Positions 27,257 through 37,130 of a DNA stretch of 37,946 nt are shown piece after piece. The notes beneath the pieces are model-generated. The model was not told the origin of the DNA. It saw only the letters and a list, made by a program, of their open reading frames with translations, and did not search any database. The position numbers and the translations under genes were made by a program. This stretch comes from Bartonella melophagi K-2C. Its GTDB lineage: Bacteria; Pseudomonadota; Alphaproteobacteria; Rhizobiales; Rhizobiaceae. The stretch lies in contig NZ_JH725084.1 of assembly GCF_000278255.1 (NCBI RefSeq), positions 64,110 to 102,055 on the forward strand, given 5' to 3'. Position 1 is the stretch's first letter; every line of letters begins with the position of its first letter.

Positions 27257-27703
27257 AATTTACCTTACTTTGTTTCAATGTTCTAAATAAATAAACAAAA
27301 ACCCATCACCCTTTGAACAAGATCAAAAGGATTATATTAGCAATGCGCATACCATATAAATAAGGTGGTTGTCTATATTGCTTTTCGAAAACTCTATTTT
27401 TTTTGCTATACGCAGTTTTTATAATTAACAATTGCACTTACAAATACGTGTTTATAAAAATTACTAATTTCATTGTTCAAATCAAAAATCAAGATGAATT
27501 TTTCAGTGACAAGTAGGGTTAGACATAGATTATGCTATTGTAGTAATTTCTCTATACCAAGGTGGTTAATAGAAAGCGATTCAACATAAAAATAATCAAA
27601 AAGTTACAAAAAATTATGAGGTGGGGGAGAAATCAAGAATTCAGTAGAACTAACAAATCAAAAGCTTTTAGTTTGTCTATAGCCTTTTGATTCTACTGAT
27701 ATT
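27257..27703. other. Gene-free region between rpsU and tRNA-Arg
   Basis: These roughly 450 bases are AT-rich and hold no clear gene. An imperfect inverted repeat at 27656-27692 (9-bp stem, 19-base loop) lies just past the 3' end of the leftward tRNA-Arg gene and could end its transcript, but it lacks a T run. The rpsU promoter should be near 27300-27400. Confidence 0.5.
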
Positions 27704-27780
27704 TGGCGCACCCGAAGAGATTCGAACTCCTGACCCCCAGATTCGTAGTCTGGTGCTCTATCCAGCTGAGCTACGGGTGC
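27704..27780 (-). tRNA. tRNA-Arg (ACG)
   Basis: The minus strand gives a 77-base cloverleaf with encoded CCA. Acceptor strands are GCACCCG and CGGGTGC. The D arm is TAGCTCAGCTGGATAGAGC, the anticodon loop is CTACGAA with anticodon ACG (A expected to be edited to inosine), and the T loop is TTCGAAT. Confidence 0.97.
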
Positions 27781-28145
27781 ATAAATTTTTAGTCTCTTGA
27801 TATCGTTAAGACATGGGGTTCCTAATCGTTTCGTTGATGAATTGCAAGTAAAACTTGGTAAAAAAGTTTTTTTGTTTAAAGTTTAAGGTATTTATGATTT
27901 CTATAAAGCTTTTGTGTAATATTATTTTTTCATTTGGTTCATGGTAAGAATCTAAGATGAACGATAGTTAACTTGACGGTCTGTTCCATGAAAGATAGTC
28001 AAATTAATAAGATTATATAGATGAGATACGTTTTTGCAGTGTGGTTACACTATCTACGATTCGATTTTTGCAAAATTCGAATGTTGCTGCTGGAGACTAT
28101 TTCAAATGCATTGGTATAAGTAAACGACGAAGCAAGGATAGATGT
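27781..28145. other. Divergent region, tRNA-Arg and RND operon
   Basis: About 365 bases lie between the 5' end of the leftward tRNA-Arg gene and the efflux adaptor gene. No regulator gene of the TetR or MarR kind, often found beside efflux operons, is present. The adaptor's frame is open from 28041, but I favour a start at 28146. Confidence 0.6.
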
Positions 28146-29288
28146 ATGGGGTCACTGAAAAAGATCATTCCATTAATGCTTTTGGGTGCTATTTGTATTG
28201 CCATTTATTTTTGGCCAAAATACAATATAGAATACCTTGTTCATACAGAAGGTACAACAAAAAATGCACCACATGCTGCATCAAAAGCACCAATGGGAAT
28301 GCCGCCGGTAAATGTTGTCGTTGATCTTGTTAAAGTTCAGGATTTTTATGAACGTCTTAATGCTATTGGTAGTGGACGGGCTATTGCAGCGGTCAATTTA
28401 ACTCCTTGGTCAGGAGGTGTTGTTGATAAGATTTTTGTGTCTGCCGGTACAAAAGTACAGATGGGTGATGCGATTGCAAAGCTTGATTCTAAAAAGGAAG
28501 AAATAGCAGCTGCAAGAGCAAAAGTTCAACGCGACAATAGTGCCTTAACACTTTCACGTATTCTTAAATTACGCGCGACTAATACAGCAACAGAGGTTCA
28601 AGAGATTACTGCACGTTTAGAATTAGAGAATGCAAATTTAACTTTGTCTGATGCTGATTTAGCACTTGATCGGCGCACAGTTCGTGCGCCAATTAATGGA
28701 GTTGTTGGTATTTTACCTACTGATGTGGGAAATTCTGTTGGCCTTGATACTGTGATAGGTCATATTGAGAATAATGAACGTATTTTGGTTGATATCTGGG
28801 TGCCTGAACGATATGCATCACGTATCCACAAAGGGGATGAAGTGACTGCAACCTTAATAGCCCAGCCGGATAAGACTTTTGTTGGCCATGTGTATGCGCT
28901 TGATAATATGGTTGATACACAGAGCCGCACACTTCACGTTCAAATTGAAATCCAGAATGAAAAAAATGTACTTATGTCTGGTATGTCTTTTTCTGTTATG
29001 TTTCAATTTCATGATGGCTCTTTCCCAGTTGTTGATCCTCTTGCCATTCAATGGAACAGTAGGGGGGCATTCATTTGGCGTGTGAGAGAGGATAAAGTAG
29101 AATACGTTCCAGTATCGATTATTCAGCATAGAGCAAATCAAGTATTTGTAAAAGCTCCCTTGAAAGATGGTGATCAAATTGTTGTTCAAGGGGTGCAAAT
29201 GCTTCGTCCAGGTGGTCATGTCATTATTAATGATTCAAAGACTCATCAAAAGCAATTATCAGAAGCTAATAGGCAGGATGGGCAATGA
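28146..29288 (+). CDS. RND efflux membrane-fusion protein
   Basis: This periplasmic adaptor connects an inner-membrane RND pump to an outer-membrane channel. The start chosen is ATG 28146 (380 residues), with AAGGA upstream and a membrane anchor right after it (KIIPLMLLGAICIAIYFW). The lipoyl half-motifs flank a helical hairpin: LTPWSGGVVDKIFVSAGTKVQMGDAIAKLDSKK and RRTVRAPINGVVGILPTDVGNSV. A beta-barrel region follows (VDIWVPERYASRIHKGDEV) and a membrane-proximal domain ends the protein. It overlaps the pump gene by four bases (ATGA), so translation is coupled. Its substrate cannot be inferred. Confidence 0.93.
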   Translation: MGSLKKIIPLMLLGAICIAIYFWPKYNIEYLVHTEGTTKNAPHAASKAPMGMPPVNVVVDLVKVQDFYERLNAIGSGRAIAAVNLTPWSGGVVDKIFVSAGTKVQMGDAIAKLDSKKEEIAAARAKVQRDNSALTLSRILKLRATNTATEVQEITARLELENANLTLSDADLALDRRTVRAPINGVVGILPTDVGNSVGLDTVIGHIENNERILVDIWVPERYASRIHKGDEVTATLIAQPDKTFVGHVYALDNMVDTQSRTLHVQIEIQNEKNVLMSGMSFSVMFQFHDGSFPVVDPLAIQWNSRGAFIWRVREDKVEYVPVSIIQHRANQVFVKAPLKDGDQIVVQGVQMLRPGGHVIINDSKTHQKQLSEANRQDGQ

Positions 29289-32200
29289 GTCAAAAAGTTG
29301 AGAAGCAACAGCCTTTAGCAAAGTCAGAACAAAGCAGTATAATGGCGTTTTTTATTCGCAGGCCAGTTTTTACCTTTGTTTTAAATGCTATGATTGTGAT
29401 TGCAGGGATTTCTGCATGGATGAGCGTTGATGTGCGTGAATTGCCAGATGTAGATATTCCAGTGGCAACAATTAAAACGACTTTTACTGGTGCATCGGCA
29501 GAAACAATTGATCGTGAAATTACGAAAGTTATAGAAGATGCAGTTTCTCGTGTATCAGGTGTTAAAACAATTTCTTCAACTTCCTCTTTTGGTCGTTCCC
29601 GTGTGGAGGTTAAATTTAATGTTGGTGTTGATTTAAATGTTGCGGCATCTGACATTCGCGATGCTATTTCTCGTATTACCTACTCTCTGCCAAAAGATGC
29701 GGAGCCACCTATAATCATTAAAGCAGATTCAAATGCTGCTGCGATGATGTATTTGGTTGTAACATCACCAACGATGAATATTGATGATTTAACAACGGTT
29801 GTGAACGATCAAATTGTTGATGCACTTTCTGCTGTTGATGGTGTTGGTGATGTGCAGGTTGATAACGCGCGTGTGAAGATTTTTCAAATTGATATTGATC
29901 AAGCAAAGCTTGCCAGTTATGGGTTAACTGTAGGGGATATTTCACGTGTTCTGTCTGATATGACCACTGATGCACCTGTGGGATCATTGCGTAATTCCGA
30001 GCAGGCTTTAATTGTGCGTGCAACCGCTCGTTTAACGACACCAGAAGCTTTTGAACAAGTTGTTTTAAAGCCTCATGTACGTCTTGGTGATGTGGCGCAT
30101 GTTACTTTATCCCCTGATGTAGAGACAGTTATTCTTCGTGTAAACGGGAAGGTGGGGATTGGGTTAGGTATTGTGCGGAAGGCTCAATCTAATACTCTTG
30201 ATATTTCCAAAAATGTTCGAGCGGTTGTTAAACGTCTCAAAAATGTTCTTCCTCCTTCTGTCCATATAAGTATTCCTAATGACGATGCTATTTTTATTAA
30301 GAGTGCTCTTCATGAAGTTGAGGTTGCATTAGCTATTGCTGTGCTTAGTGTTGTTTTGATTATTTTTCTATTTCTAGGAGATGTTCGTGTAACACTTATT
30401 CCCGCTGTGTCTATTCCAGTAGCTCTGATTGGGACAATCGCTGCAATTTATCTTGCGGGCTTTTCCCTAAATATTCTCACATTTTTAGGGCTTGTTTTAG
30501 CAACAGGGCTTGTTGTGGACGATGCAATTGTTGTTCTTGAGAATATTGTTCGGTGGCGCAATATGGGATTTGGTGCTCGGTCAGCAGCGGTGTTGGGAAC
30601 ACAGGAAGTATTTTTTGCTGTTGTGGCAACGACATTAACTTTGGTGGCTGTTTTTGTACCTATTTCCTTTCTTCCTGGACAAATAGGGGGGCTTTTTAGA
30701 GAATTTGGTTTTGTGTTAGCAGTGTCTGTTCTGCTTTCTTCGGTTGTTGCTTTAACTCTTTGTCCTATGCTTGCTTCACGCTTTCTTAAAGAAGAAAAGC
30801 ATGTTGAAGATGATGAACAAAAGGAACATCGTTTAATTTTTCTGTCTCGAATGAGTGCTTTCTTTAGTAGGGGATATGCTCATAGTTTGCATAAATGTTT
30901 GGAACGACCTTGGATTGTTGTCTTTGGTTCGCTTATTTTCTTCGTCCTCTGTATTGGAGGCTATATGACGCTTAAGCAGGAGTTGACGCCAGCAGAAGAT
31001 AGGGGAATTATTTTTTTAGTCATTAGTGGGCCGCAAGATATTTCAGTACAGTATCTGAATGAACAAGTGCAGCAAATTGAAGCGAGTTTAAAGTCGTTGC
31101 GTGATTCTGGTGAAATTGTGAACAGTTATTCTATTTCTGGAGCTGGAGGTTCATCTAATAATGGTTTTCTTATTTTGTTGCTTTCGTCTTGGGATAAGCG
31201 TTCACGTAGCCAGCAAGAAATTCTAAAAGATGTTAATGCAAAAGTTAGGCAGTTTCCAGGAGTTTTTGCATTTGCTGCACAAATTAGTTCTTTAGGGGTT
31301 TCAGGAATTGGTCAAGGATTGCAATTTGCGGTTGTTGGAGATAATTACACCCAACTACAATCAATTGCTGATAAGCTTGTAAGCACTTTGCGTACCGATC
31401 CACAATTTGTTCGTCCGCGGCTTACTGTTGATGCTACGCAACCTCAATTTTTTATTGAAATTGACCGAGAAAAAGCTTCTGATTTAGGGATTGATATTAC
31501 TAATTTGGGTGATACATTGCAAACAATGGTGGATGGAAAGCAGATTGGCTCGATTTATGTGGATGATCATGCCTATGATGTAAAACTTACATCGCGTAAA
31601 AATCCTATTAATAACCCTGCTGATTTAGAGAATGTTTTTTTAAAAACCAAAGATGGTAAATATGTTCCTTTATCAGTTATTACGGATTTACATGAAAAAG
31701 CTATTGCGCCTCAATTAAAACGAGAAGAACGCATGAGTGCTGTCGTTATAGGTGCAAATCTTGCTCCAGGAGTTTCTTTAGGAAGTGCTTATAAGACTGT
31801 AAAAGAAGCCGCACTTCCTTTATTGTCAGAGGGAAATTATATTATTCCTTTAGGGGATGCTGCAACACTTGGTGAAACATCTTCTGATTTAATGATCGTT
31901 TTTGGAATTGCTTTTGTAATTATTTTATTGATTTTAGCTGCGCAGTTTGAAAGTTTTGTTTCAGGCTTTATTATAATGGCAACTGTACCATTAGGGGTTG
32001 GTTGCGCAGTAATTGCCATGCTTTTGGGCGGTGTTAGTCTCAATATTTATAGTCAAATTGGTTTAATTTTATTAATTGGTATTATGGCTAAAAATGGTAT
32101 TCTGATTGTTGAATTTGCAGATCAGTTACGTGATCGAGGTAAAAGTGTACGTGAAGCTGTAGAAGAAGCAGCTAATGTTCGCCTTAGACCAGTTTGTATG

Positions 32201-32425
32201 ACAATGATTTGCGCTATTTTAGGGGGTATTCCTTTGGTTTTAGCAAAAGGTGCTGGTGCAGAAGCTCGTGCAGCTTTAGGTTGGGTTATTGTTGGTGGTT
32301 TGGGTTTGGCAACTATTTTTACCCTTTATGTAACGCCAGTTGTTTATCTATTTCTTGGACGTTTTATAAAATCAAAAGCAGAAGAAGCTGAATGTTTGAC
32401 AAAAGAACTAAGTCAAGTCAAATAA
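29285..32425 (+). CDS. RND multidrug efflux pump, AcrB/MexF type
   Basis: The 1046-residue product has the HAE1 length and plan: a first membrane helix (FVLNAMIVIAGISAW), a large periplasmic loop, six helices, a second loop, six helices. The proton-relay residues are present: Asp412-Asp413 in TGLVVDDAIVVLENI, and Lys936 in GIMAKNGILIVEFADQ. The pump exports lipophilic compounds by proton exchange. The start overlaps the adaptor stop in an ATGA. No outer-membrane TolC-type gene is adjacent, so it must use one encoded elsewhere. Confidence 0.95.
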   Translation: MSQKVEKQQPLAKSEQSSIMAFFIRRPVFTFVLNAMIVIAGISAWMSVDVRELPDVDIPVATIKTTFTGASAETIDREITKVIEDAVSRVSGVKTISSTSSFGRSRVEVKFNVGVDLNVAASDIRDAISRITYSLPKDAEPPIIIKADSNAAAMMYLVVTSPTMNIDDLTTVVNDQIVDALSAVDGVGDVQVDNARVKIFQIDIDQAKLASYGLTVGDISRVLSDMTTDAPVGSLRNSEQALIVRATARLTTPEAFEQVVLKPHVRLGDVAHVTLSPDVETVILRVNGKVGIGLGIVRKAQSNTLDISKNVRAVVKRLKNVLPPSVHISIPNDDAIFIKSALHEVEVALAIAVLSVVLIIFLFLGDVRVTLIPAVSIPVALIGTIAAIYLAGFSLNILTFLGLVLATGLVVDDAIVVLENIVRWRNMGFGARSAAVLGTQEVFFAVVATTLTLVAVFVPISFLPGQIGGLFREFGFVLAVSVLLSSVVALTLCPMLASRFLKEEKHVEDDEQKEHRLIFLSRMSAFFSRGYAHSLHKCLERPWIVVFGSLIFFVLCIGGYMTLKQELTPAEDRGIIFLVISGPQDISVQYLNEQVQQIEASLKSLRDSGEIVNSYSISGAGGSSNNGFLILLLSSWDKRSRSQQEILKDVNAKVRQFPGVFAFAAQISSLGVSGIGQGLQFAVVGDNYTQLQSIADKLVSTLRTDPQFVRPRLTVDATQPQFFIEIDREKASDLGIDITNLGDTLQTMVDGKQIGSIYVDDHAYDVKLTSRKNPINNPADLENVFLKTKDGKYVPLSVITDLHEKAIAPQLKREERMSAVVIGANLAPGVSLGSAYKTVKEAALPLLSEGNYIIPLGDAATLGETSSDLMIVFGIAFVIILLILAAQFESFVSGFIIMATVPLGVGCAVIAMLLGGVSLNIYSQIGLILLIGIMAKNGILIVEFADQLRDRGKSVREAVEEAANVRLRPVCMTMICAILGGIPLVLAKGAGAEARAALGWVIVGGLGLATIFTLYVTPVVYLFLGRFIKSKAEEAECLTKELSQVK

Positions 32426-32613
32426 CTGCCTTCGAATAGACGATTGACACAGTTTTTTTACTTTTGTCTAAAATACTATTTGAGTGCTTATCTTTCTATT
32501 TTTGTGTTATTTCATATGTGAGCAGTTAAAATGGGTTAGAGTATAGGAACTATCCTCTATTTTAGAGTCATTTGTGTTTTGATAGTATTGTCAATGACCA
32601 TGGGAAAATAATT

Positions 32614-34263
32614 ATGGTTCGCAATGAAAGAGCCTTTGAAGTAGCTTTGAAGGCTTTGAAAAAGCATATTATAGAAGATAAGGTTTGTGATATTCGTCGA
32701 CATTTTGCAGAAGATAAACAGCGCTTTACTCGTTTTTCTTTAAAACTTGATAATTTCCTTTTTGATTTTTCAAAGTGTGGTGTAACATTAAATACGCTGA
32801 AACTCTTAGATAATCTTGCTATTGCAGCAGATGTTTCAGGCAAGTGTAAGGCGATGTTTTCGGGTGAAGCTATTAACGTAACTGAAAAACGCTCGGCTCT
32901 TCACGTTGCGTTACGTTTGTCTTCTGATGAAGTTTTTATGTTGAATGAGCGTAATATTGTTCAGGACATTCAAGCCGTTCTTACCCGTATGGAAAAATTT
33001 TCTGAAATGGTTCGTTGTGGTAACTATAGAGGGTATAGTGGTGAGAGGATAATTGATATTGTAAATATTGGTATTGGAGGGTCTGATCTTGGGCCTGCAA
33101 TGGTTACCAATGCTTTAAAACCTTATCATGATGGACCGTGCTGCCATTTTGTTTCTAATGTGGATGGTGCGCATATTGTTGATGTTCTTGCTAATTTGAA
33201 TCCGGAAACAACGCTTTTTATTATTGCTTCTAAAACTTTTACAACATCTGAAACAGTAGCAAACGCTAAAGTTGCACGCCAATGGATCAGTTCACATTTA
33301 GGAGAAGAAGCGGTGAAAATGCATTTTGTTGGTGTTTCCAGCGCGGCCGATAAAGTGATGGAATTTGGTATAGATTCTTCAAGGTTTTTTGAATTTTGGA
33401 ATTGGGTTGGAGGGCGTTATTCAATTTGGTCAGCGATTGGTCTTGTTGTTATGTTGGCAATTGGTAGTCAAAATTTTCGCCAGTTTCTCAAGGGTGCGCG
33501 TCAGATGGACGAGCATTTTAAAACTGCACCTTTGCATAAAAATATTCCGATTCGATTTGCTCTTTTAGGATTCTGGCATCGTGTTATTTGTGGTTATTCA
33601 TCACGTGCAGTCATTCCTTATGCGCAGCGTTTAGTACGCTTTCCAGCTTATTTACAGCAGCTTGATATGGAATCAAATGGCAAACATATTTCTTTAGATG
33701 GCAAACCAATAGGCTTTTCAAGTGGTCCAGTTGTTTGGGGCGATTCGGGGACAAATGGACAACATGCTTTTTTTCAATTTCTGCATCAAGGAACGGATAT
33801 CATTCCTGTGGAATTTGTTTTATTTGTAAAAGGACATGAACCACATTTAAGTCATATGCATGATATATTAATGGCTAATTGTTTGGCGCAATCAGAAGCT
33901 TTGATGAAAGGCCATATTATTAAAGACAGTTGGAACACTGTTATTAATAATGCAATTAATGATAATGAAGCGAATAATTTGGCGCTTCATAAAAGTTTGA
34001 AAGGAAACCGGCCAAGCATTATGCTAATTCAGGATTTATTAACACCCTTTACGCTTGGTCGTTTAATAGCGCTTTATGAACATCGTATTTTTATTGAAGG
34101 TGTTTTAATGAATATTAATTCATTTGATCAATGGGGTGTTGAATTTGGTAAAGAGTTAGCAAATGAATTGTTACCCGTTATACGTGGAGAATTCAGAGCT
34201 AATAATCGTGATAGTTCAACGTTAGGACTATTGGCACATATTCAAGAGAGACGTGTTGAATAA
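32614..34263 (+). CDS. pgi: Glucose-6-phosphate isomerase
   Basis: Pgi interconverts glucose-6-phosphate and fructose-6-phosphate. ATG 32614 (MVRNERAFEVALKAL) gives 549 residues, the same as E. coli; an upstream in-frame extension to 32572 is unlikely. Motifs include VNIGIGGSDLGPAMV, IIASKTFTTSETVANA, the signature around VVWGDSGTNGQHAFFQFLHQGTD, and the C-terminal SFDQWGVEFGKELA with its catalytic lysine. The first signature reads WGDSGTNGQ where many enzymes have WGEPGTNGQ. It is transcribed alone, rightward, facing tRNA-Ser. Confidence 0.96.
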   Translation: MVRNERAFEVALKALKKHIIEDKVCDIRRHFAEDKQRFTRFSLKLDNFLFDFSKCGVTLNTLKLLDNLAIAADVSGKCKAMFSGEAINVTEKRSALHVALRLSSDEVFMLNERNIVQDIQAVLTRMEKFSEMVRCGNYRGYSGERIIDIVNIGIGGSDLGPAMVTNALKPYHDGPCCHFVSNVDGAHIVDVLANLNPETTLFIIASKTFTTSETVANAKVARQWISSHLGEEAVKMHFVGVSSAADKVMEFGIDSSRFFEFWNWVGGRYSIWSAIGLVVMLAIGSQNFRQFLKGARQMDEHFKTAPLHKNIPIRFALLGFWHRVICGYSSRAVIPYAQRLVRFPAYLQQLDMESNGKHISLDGKPIGFSSGPVVWGDSGTNGQHAFFQFLHQGTDIIPVEFVLFVKGHEPHLSHMHDILMANCLAQSEALMKGHIIKDSWNTVINNAINDNEANNLALHKSLKGNRPSIMLIQDLLTPFTLGRLIALYEHRIFIEGVLMNINSFDQWGVEFGKELANELLPVIRGEFRANNRDSSTLGLLAHIQERRVE

Positions 34264-34297
34264 AGAGGTTCAAGAATTATCTCAATTTTCTTAGTAT

Positions 34298-34387
34298 TGG
34301 CGGAGAGAGAGGGATTTGAACCCTCGATAGGGTTGTCCCTATGCCGCATTTCGAGTGCGGTGCTTTCAACCACTCAGCCATCTCTCC
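34298..34387 (-). tRNA. tRNA-Ser (CGA)
   Basis: The minus strand shows a 90-base tRNA with a long variable arm, as serine tRNAs have, and encoded CCA. Acceptor strands are GGAGAGA and TCTCTCC with discriminator G. The anticodon loop contains CGA. The variable arm pairs around ATAGGG/CCCTAT. Confidence 0.96.
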
Positions 34388-34493
34388 ATATATAAATTGC
34401 AATAAAGTTTTTTCATTATATAATTTGTTATGATACTTGATAATCTTCAATTGTTTTAAGTACAACCTTTTTTTGCTTCTTTGTTGGCTTTTC

Positions 34494-34522
34494 TTGACAG
34501 AGAATAGAAATTCTATCATATA
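34494..34522 (+). promoter_or_regulatory. Candidate rplU promoter with an internal inverted repeat
   Basis: A perfect TTGACA lies at 34494-34499. A CATATA-like -10 candidate begins 17 bases later, though it is a poor match. Between them ATAGAA-A-TTCTAT (34505-34517 region) is an inverted repeat, which could bind a dimeric regulator. Transcription from here would give a leader of about 130 bases before rplU. Confidence 0.4.
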
Positions 34523-34599
34523 TGTAAATGTTAAGGGGCTTGCGCTCTAAAAGGCGCTATTTATCCCTTTTAAATTATTACGGCTGATAAAAAGAAGCC

Positions 34600-34633
34600 T
34601 ATTTCCCCTGCTGAGTAAAGCAGAAGTGAAATA
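34600..34633 (+). promoter_or_regulatory. Structured leader hairpin before rplU
   Basis: TATTTC (34600-34605) pairs with GAAATA (34628-34633), and CTGCT (34608-34612) pairs with AGCAG (34619-34623) around a 6-base loop. The two-part stem with an internal loop ends 28 bases before the rplU ATG. Leader-RNA autoregulation of L21 operons is known in other bacteria; its presence here is an inference. Confidence 0.4.
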
Positions 34634-34661
34634 AGAGCGGGATCGAACGAAAGGATAAAAA

Positions 34662-35138
34662 ATGTTCGCAGTCATTAAAACGGGTGGTAAGCAATATCGT
34701 GTTGTTGCTAACCAGGTAGTAAAAGTTGAAAAGATCATTGGCAATGCTGGTGATATCGTTAAATTCGACAATGTATTGATGATAGGTGAGGGGGAGAGTG
34801 TAGCTATTGGTGTGCCTGTTATCGCTGAGGGTTTAGTTATAGCTGAAATTGTAGAACAAGGGCGTGCTCGTAAAGTTATTGCATTTAAGAAACGGCGTCG
34901 TCAAAATTCGAAGCGTACTCGTGGTCATCGTCAAGAAATAACGACACTTCGCATTTTAGAAATTTTAGCGGATGGTTCAAAGCCTAAAAAAGCAGTAGCT
35001 AAGTCGGTTGAAAAGAAAGCAGCTGTACCAAAAGAGGCAAAAACTTTTACTCCTCCTAAAGAAACTGTCACAAAAACTGCTAAAAAAAAGGTTGCGTCAC
35101 AAAAAACGGCTGCGATATCAAAAAGTAAAGAAGACTAA
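34662..35138 (+). CDS. rplU: Ribosomal protein L21
   Basis: L21 is a 50S protein that binds 23S rRNA with L20. Residues 1-103 form the core ([25 protein letters not shown] through [23 protein letters not shown]). The product is 158 residues because of a C-terminal Lys/Ala/Thr-rich tail of about 55 residues, a feature seen in alphaproteobacterial L21. GAAAGGA precedes the ATG. rpmA follows after 11 bases, as in nearly all bacteria, forming one operon. Confidence 0.97.
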   Translation: MFAVIKTGGKQYRVVANQVVKVEKIIGNAGDIVKFDNVLMIGEGESVAIGVPVIAEGLVIAEIVEQGRARKVIAFKKRRRQNSKRTRGHRQEITTLRILEILADGSKPKKAVAKSVEKKAAVPKEAKTFTPPKETVTKTAKKKVASQKTAAISKSKED

Positions 35139-35149
35139 GGGAGAATTCC

Positions 35150-35404
35150 ATGGCACATAAAAAAGCTGGCGGTTCCTCACGTAATGGCCGCGATTCAGAA
35201 TCAAAACGTCTTGGCGTTAAGAAGTTTGGTGGTGAAGTTGTTATTGCGGGAAACATTATCGTACGTCAACGCGGTACACGTTGGCATCCTGGTGAGAATG
35301 TTGGTATTGGGAAAGATCATACTCTTTTTGCGCTTTCAAATGGGAAAGTTTCTTTTCGTAAGAAAGCAGATAATCGAGCTTATGTTTCAGTTATTCCTAT
35401 GTGA
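35150..35404 (+). CDS. rpmA: Ribosomal protein L27
   Basis: L27 is an 84-residue 50S protein whose N-terminal tail reaches the peptidyl transferase centre. The start [28 protein letters not shown] is the classic signature. AGGGAGA precedes the ATG. In most Rhizobiales a GNAT acetyltransferase and obgE follow; here no gene follows for 1.7 kb. Confidence 0.97.
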   Translation: MAHKKAGGSSRNGRDSESKRLGVKKFGGEVVIAGNIIVRQRGTRWHPGENVGIGKDHTLFALSNGKVSFRKKADNRAYVSVIPM

Positions 35405-37130
35405 TGGGGATAGAGGTAATCTCGAGATTCGTTAAATAGATCGGTATATATTGGATTTTGGTTTTAAAGCTTTGGGGCATTAAAAAATAATGTCTCATCT
35501 TTTATTCTAGATATACGATAAGTGTTAGAGCTATATAAAAAACTGATACAAAACAGAATTTTCTAATTATCTTACTGAAAGATTCGTTTTAGGTTTCCTT
35601 TATGTTGGAGATATTGAGTGATAACTTGGATTCTACAACAGGTTTTTTCTGTTTATACAATTTTACTTAAAAATGAAACTTTGATTGCTCAAGTTTATCC
35701 TTTGAGGGTGGAATGCCGCGGTATTGCTTGATCTTAGAATCGAGCAGGTAGGCACTTCATAAGTGTATTTTAAAGATAAATGGTTCTTTATTGAGATGTG
35801 CTCTGTTGAATTATTTATGTTGGGTGTTTAATTTAACTGAACTCAAATCCACAGTATAGGTTATTCATTTTTAAATAATATTTCATACAGCTATTTTATT
35901 AGTATACGCTTAATATTTTCAACAGTTTGCACTGTAAGCATCAATTTTAGGATTGAGATTAAGTAGGTGTTGCTTAGTGAATATAGGCGACTGTTATTAT
36001 AACTAGTTTTATGAAGAGATAGCCATAGGTACTGTCTATTACGTTAGCACTATATGGAAATTTGTTTATTAATTAATTACACAACGATGATAAACATAAT
36101 TCTATTTATGGTATCAATTCTTTTCTATTGAGTATTTCTGAATTATTTGAATGAGAAAAATCGTAATGAAATAAATTTGTAATTTTTATTTAGGGTTATT
36201 TATTGATACATAAAAAAGCTTCACTTTACTTTTGTGTGGGCTATTATAAATGATTTCTGAGTTAATTACAGATTTTAAGGATTCTGGCTCGCTTATACAA
36301 TAAAATGGCTACAAAACGGGAGTTTTTTATGCGAAAATATCCTGATGATGGTACTTTGTAACTTTAATGTCGTCGTTAAGTGAGTGTTTAAATATTATTG
36401 AAATATTTTTTGAACAGTCTTTCCATTAATTTCTAACGATTTTACTTATAAGCTCATTATGTTGTTTATATATTACAAAAAACCAACATATGATGATAAA
36501 TTATAAGATTAAAATAGCAATATTTTGTTATTAAAAAATCAATTACATCTGTACAGTATTTTTCCATAAAACAAAATTGCAATACTGAAAGATTTTTTAA
36601 ATTATCTGATAATTGTATCGTTGTCTATAATAACGATTATTTTTCAGCTCCTTATCATATAAGTTTCAAGGTTTTAGAAGTGCACTGTAGATATCATTAA
36701 ACATAAAATGCATCTCAGAGTTCGTTAGAAGCTGTCTTATAAAATATACAAAAAATTATTTATTGGTGCTCTTGCCATTTTATTAATGTGCATTATTTGA
36801 AGAACAAATTGATATTTAATGAAGAAACTTTTACGGCAAAATAGATTATATTTAATGGAGGTTATGCAATATTTTTAAGAATAAGTTGTATATTTTCTTT
36901 GTTTGAAGAGCTTGGATTAAGAGGGCTCTAATCTTTTCTAAACTCCAATATTTTTAAGAGATTTTAGAACGATGCTGAAATAAACCATAGCATCGAAAAA
37001 ATTGTTTTTACCTTTTTTCATTTTTTCCTAGTGTGCAATAGTGGCTTTGTGAAGGGCTTTCCTTTGTTTTCTGTGATGATGTCGGTCTTCTATTTAGTGC
37101 TTCGATATTTGCTTTATTTCAAGGGGTGTT
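35405..37130. other. 1.7-kb gene-free region before the adhesin
   Basis: This is the longest stretch without a gene in the window. It is strongly AT-rich, with stops in all frames. A more GC-rich island near 35700-35755 includes a near-palindrome around CCGCGG and a small hairpin (GCTTGAT with ATCGAGC). One 16-base string at 36293-36308 also occurs at 1258-1273. It may be a decayed gene, a long regulatory region for the adhesin, or both. Confidence 0.6.
35474..35505 (+). terminator. Likely terminator of rplU-rpmA
   Basis: GGGGCATTA (35474-35482) pairs with TAATGTCTC (35488-35496), including two G-T pairs, around a loop of A residues. ATCTTTTATT follows. It lies 70 bases after the rpmA stop codon. 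Confidence 0.45.

Noticed and set aside
34277-34519. Leftward frame encoding EMAEWLKAPHSKCG
   Set aside because: It is read through tRNA-Ser; this peptide is a familiar false protein produced by translating serine/leucine tRNA genes.
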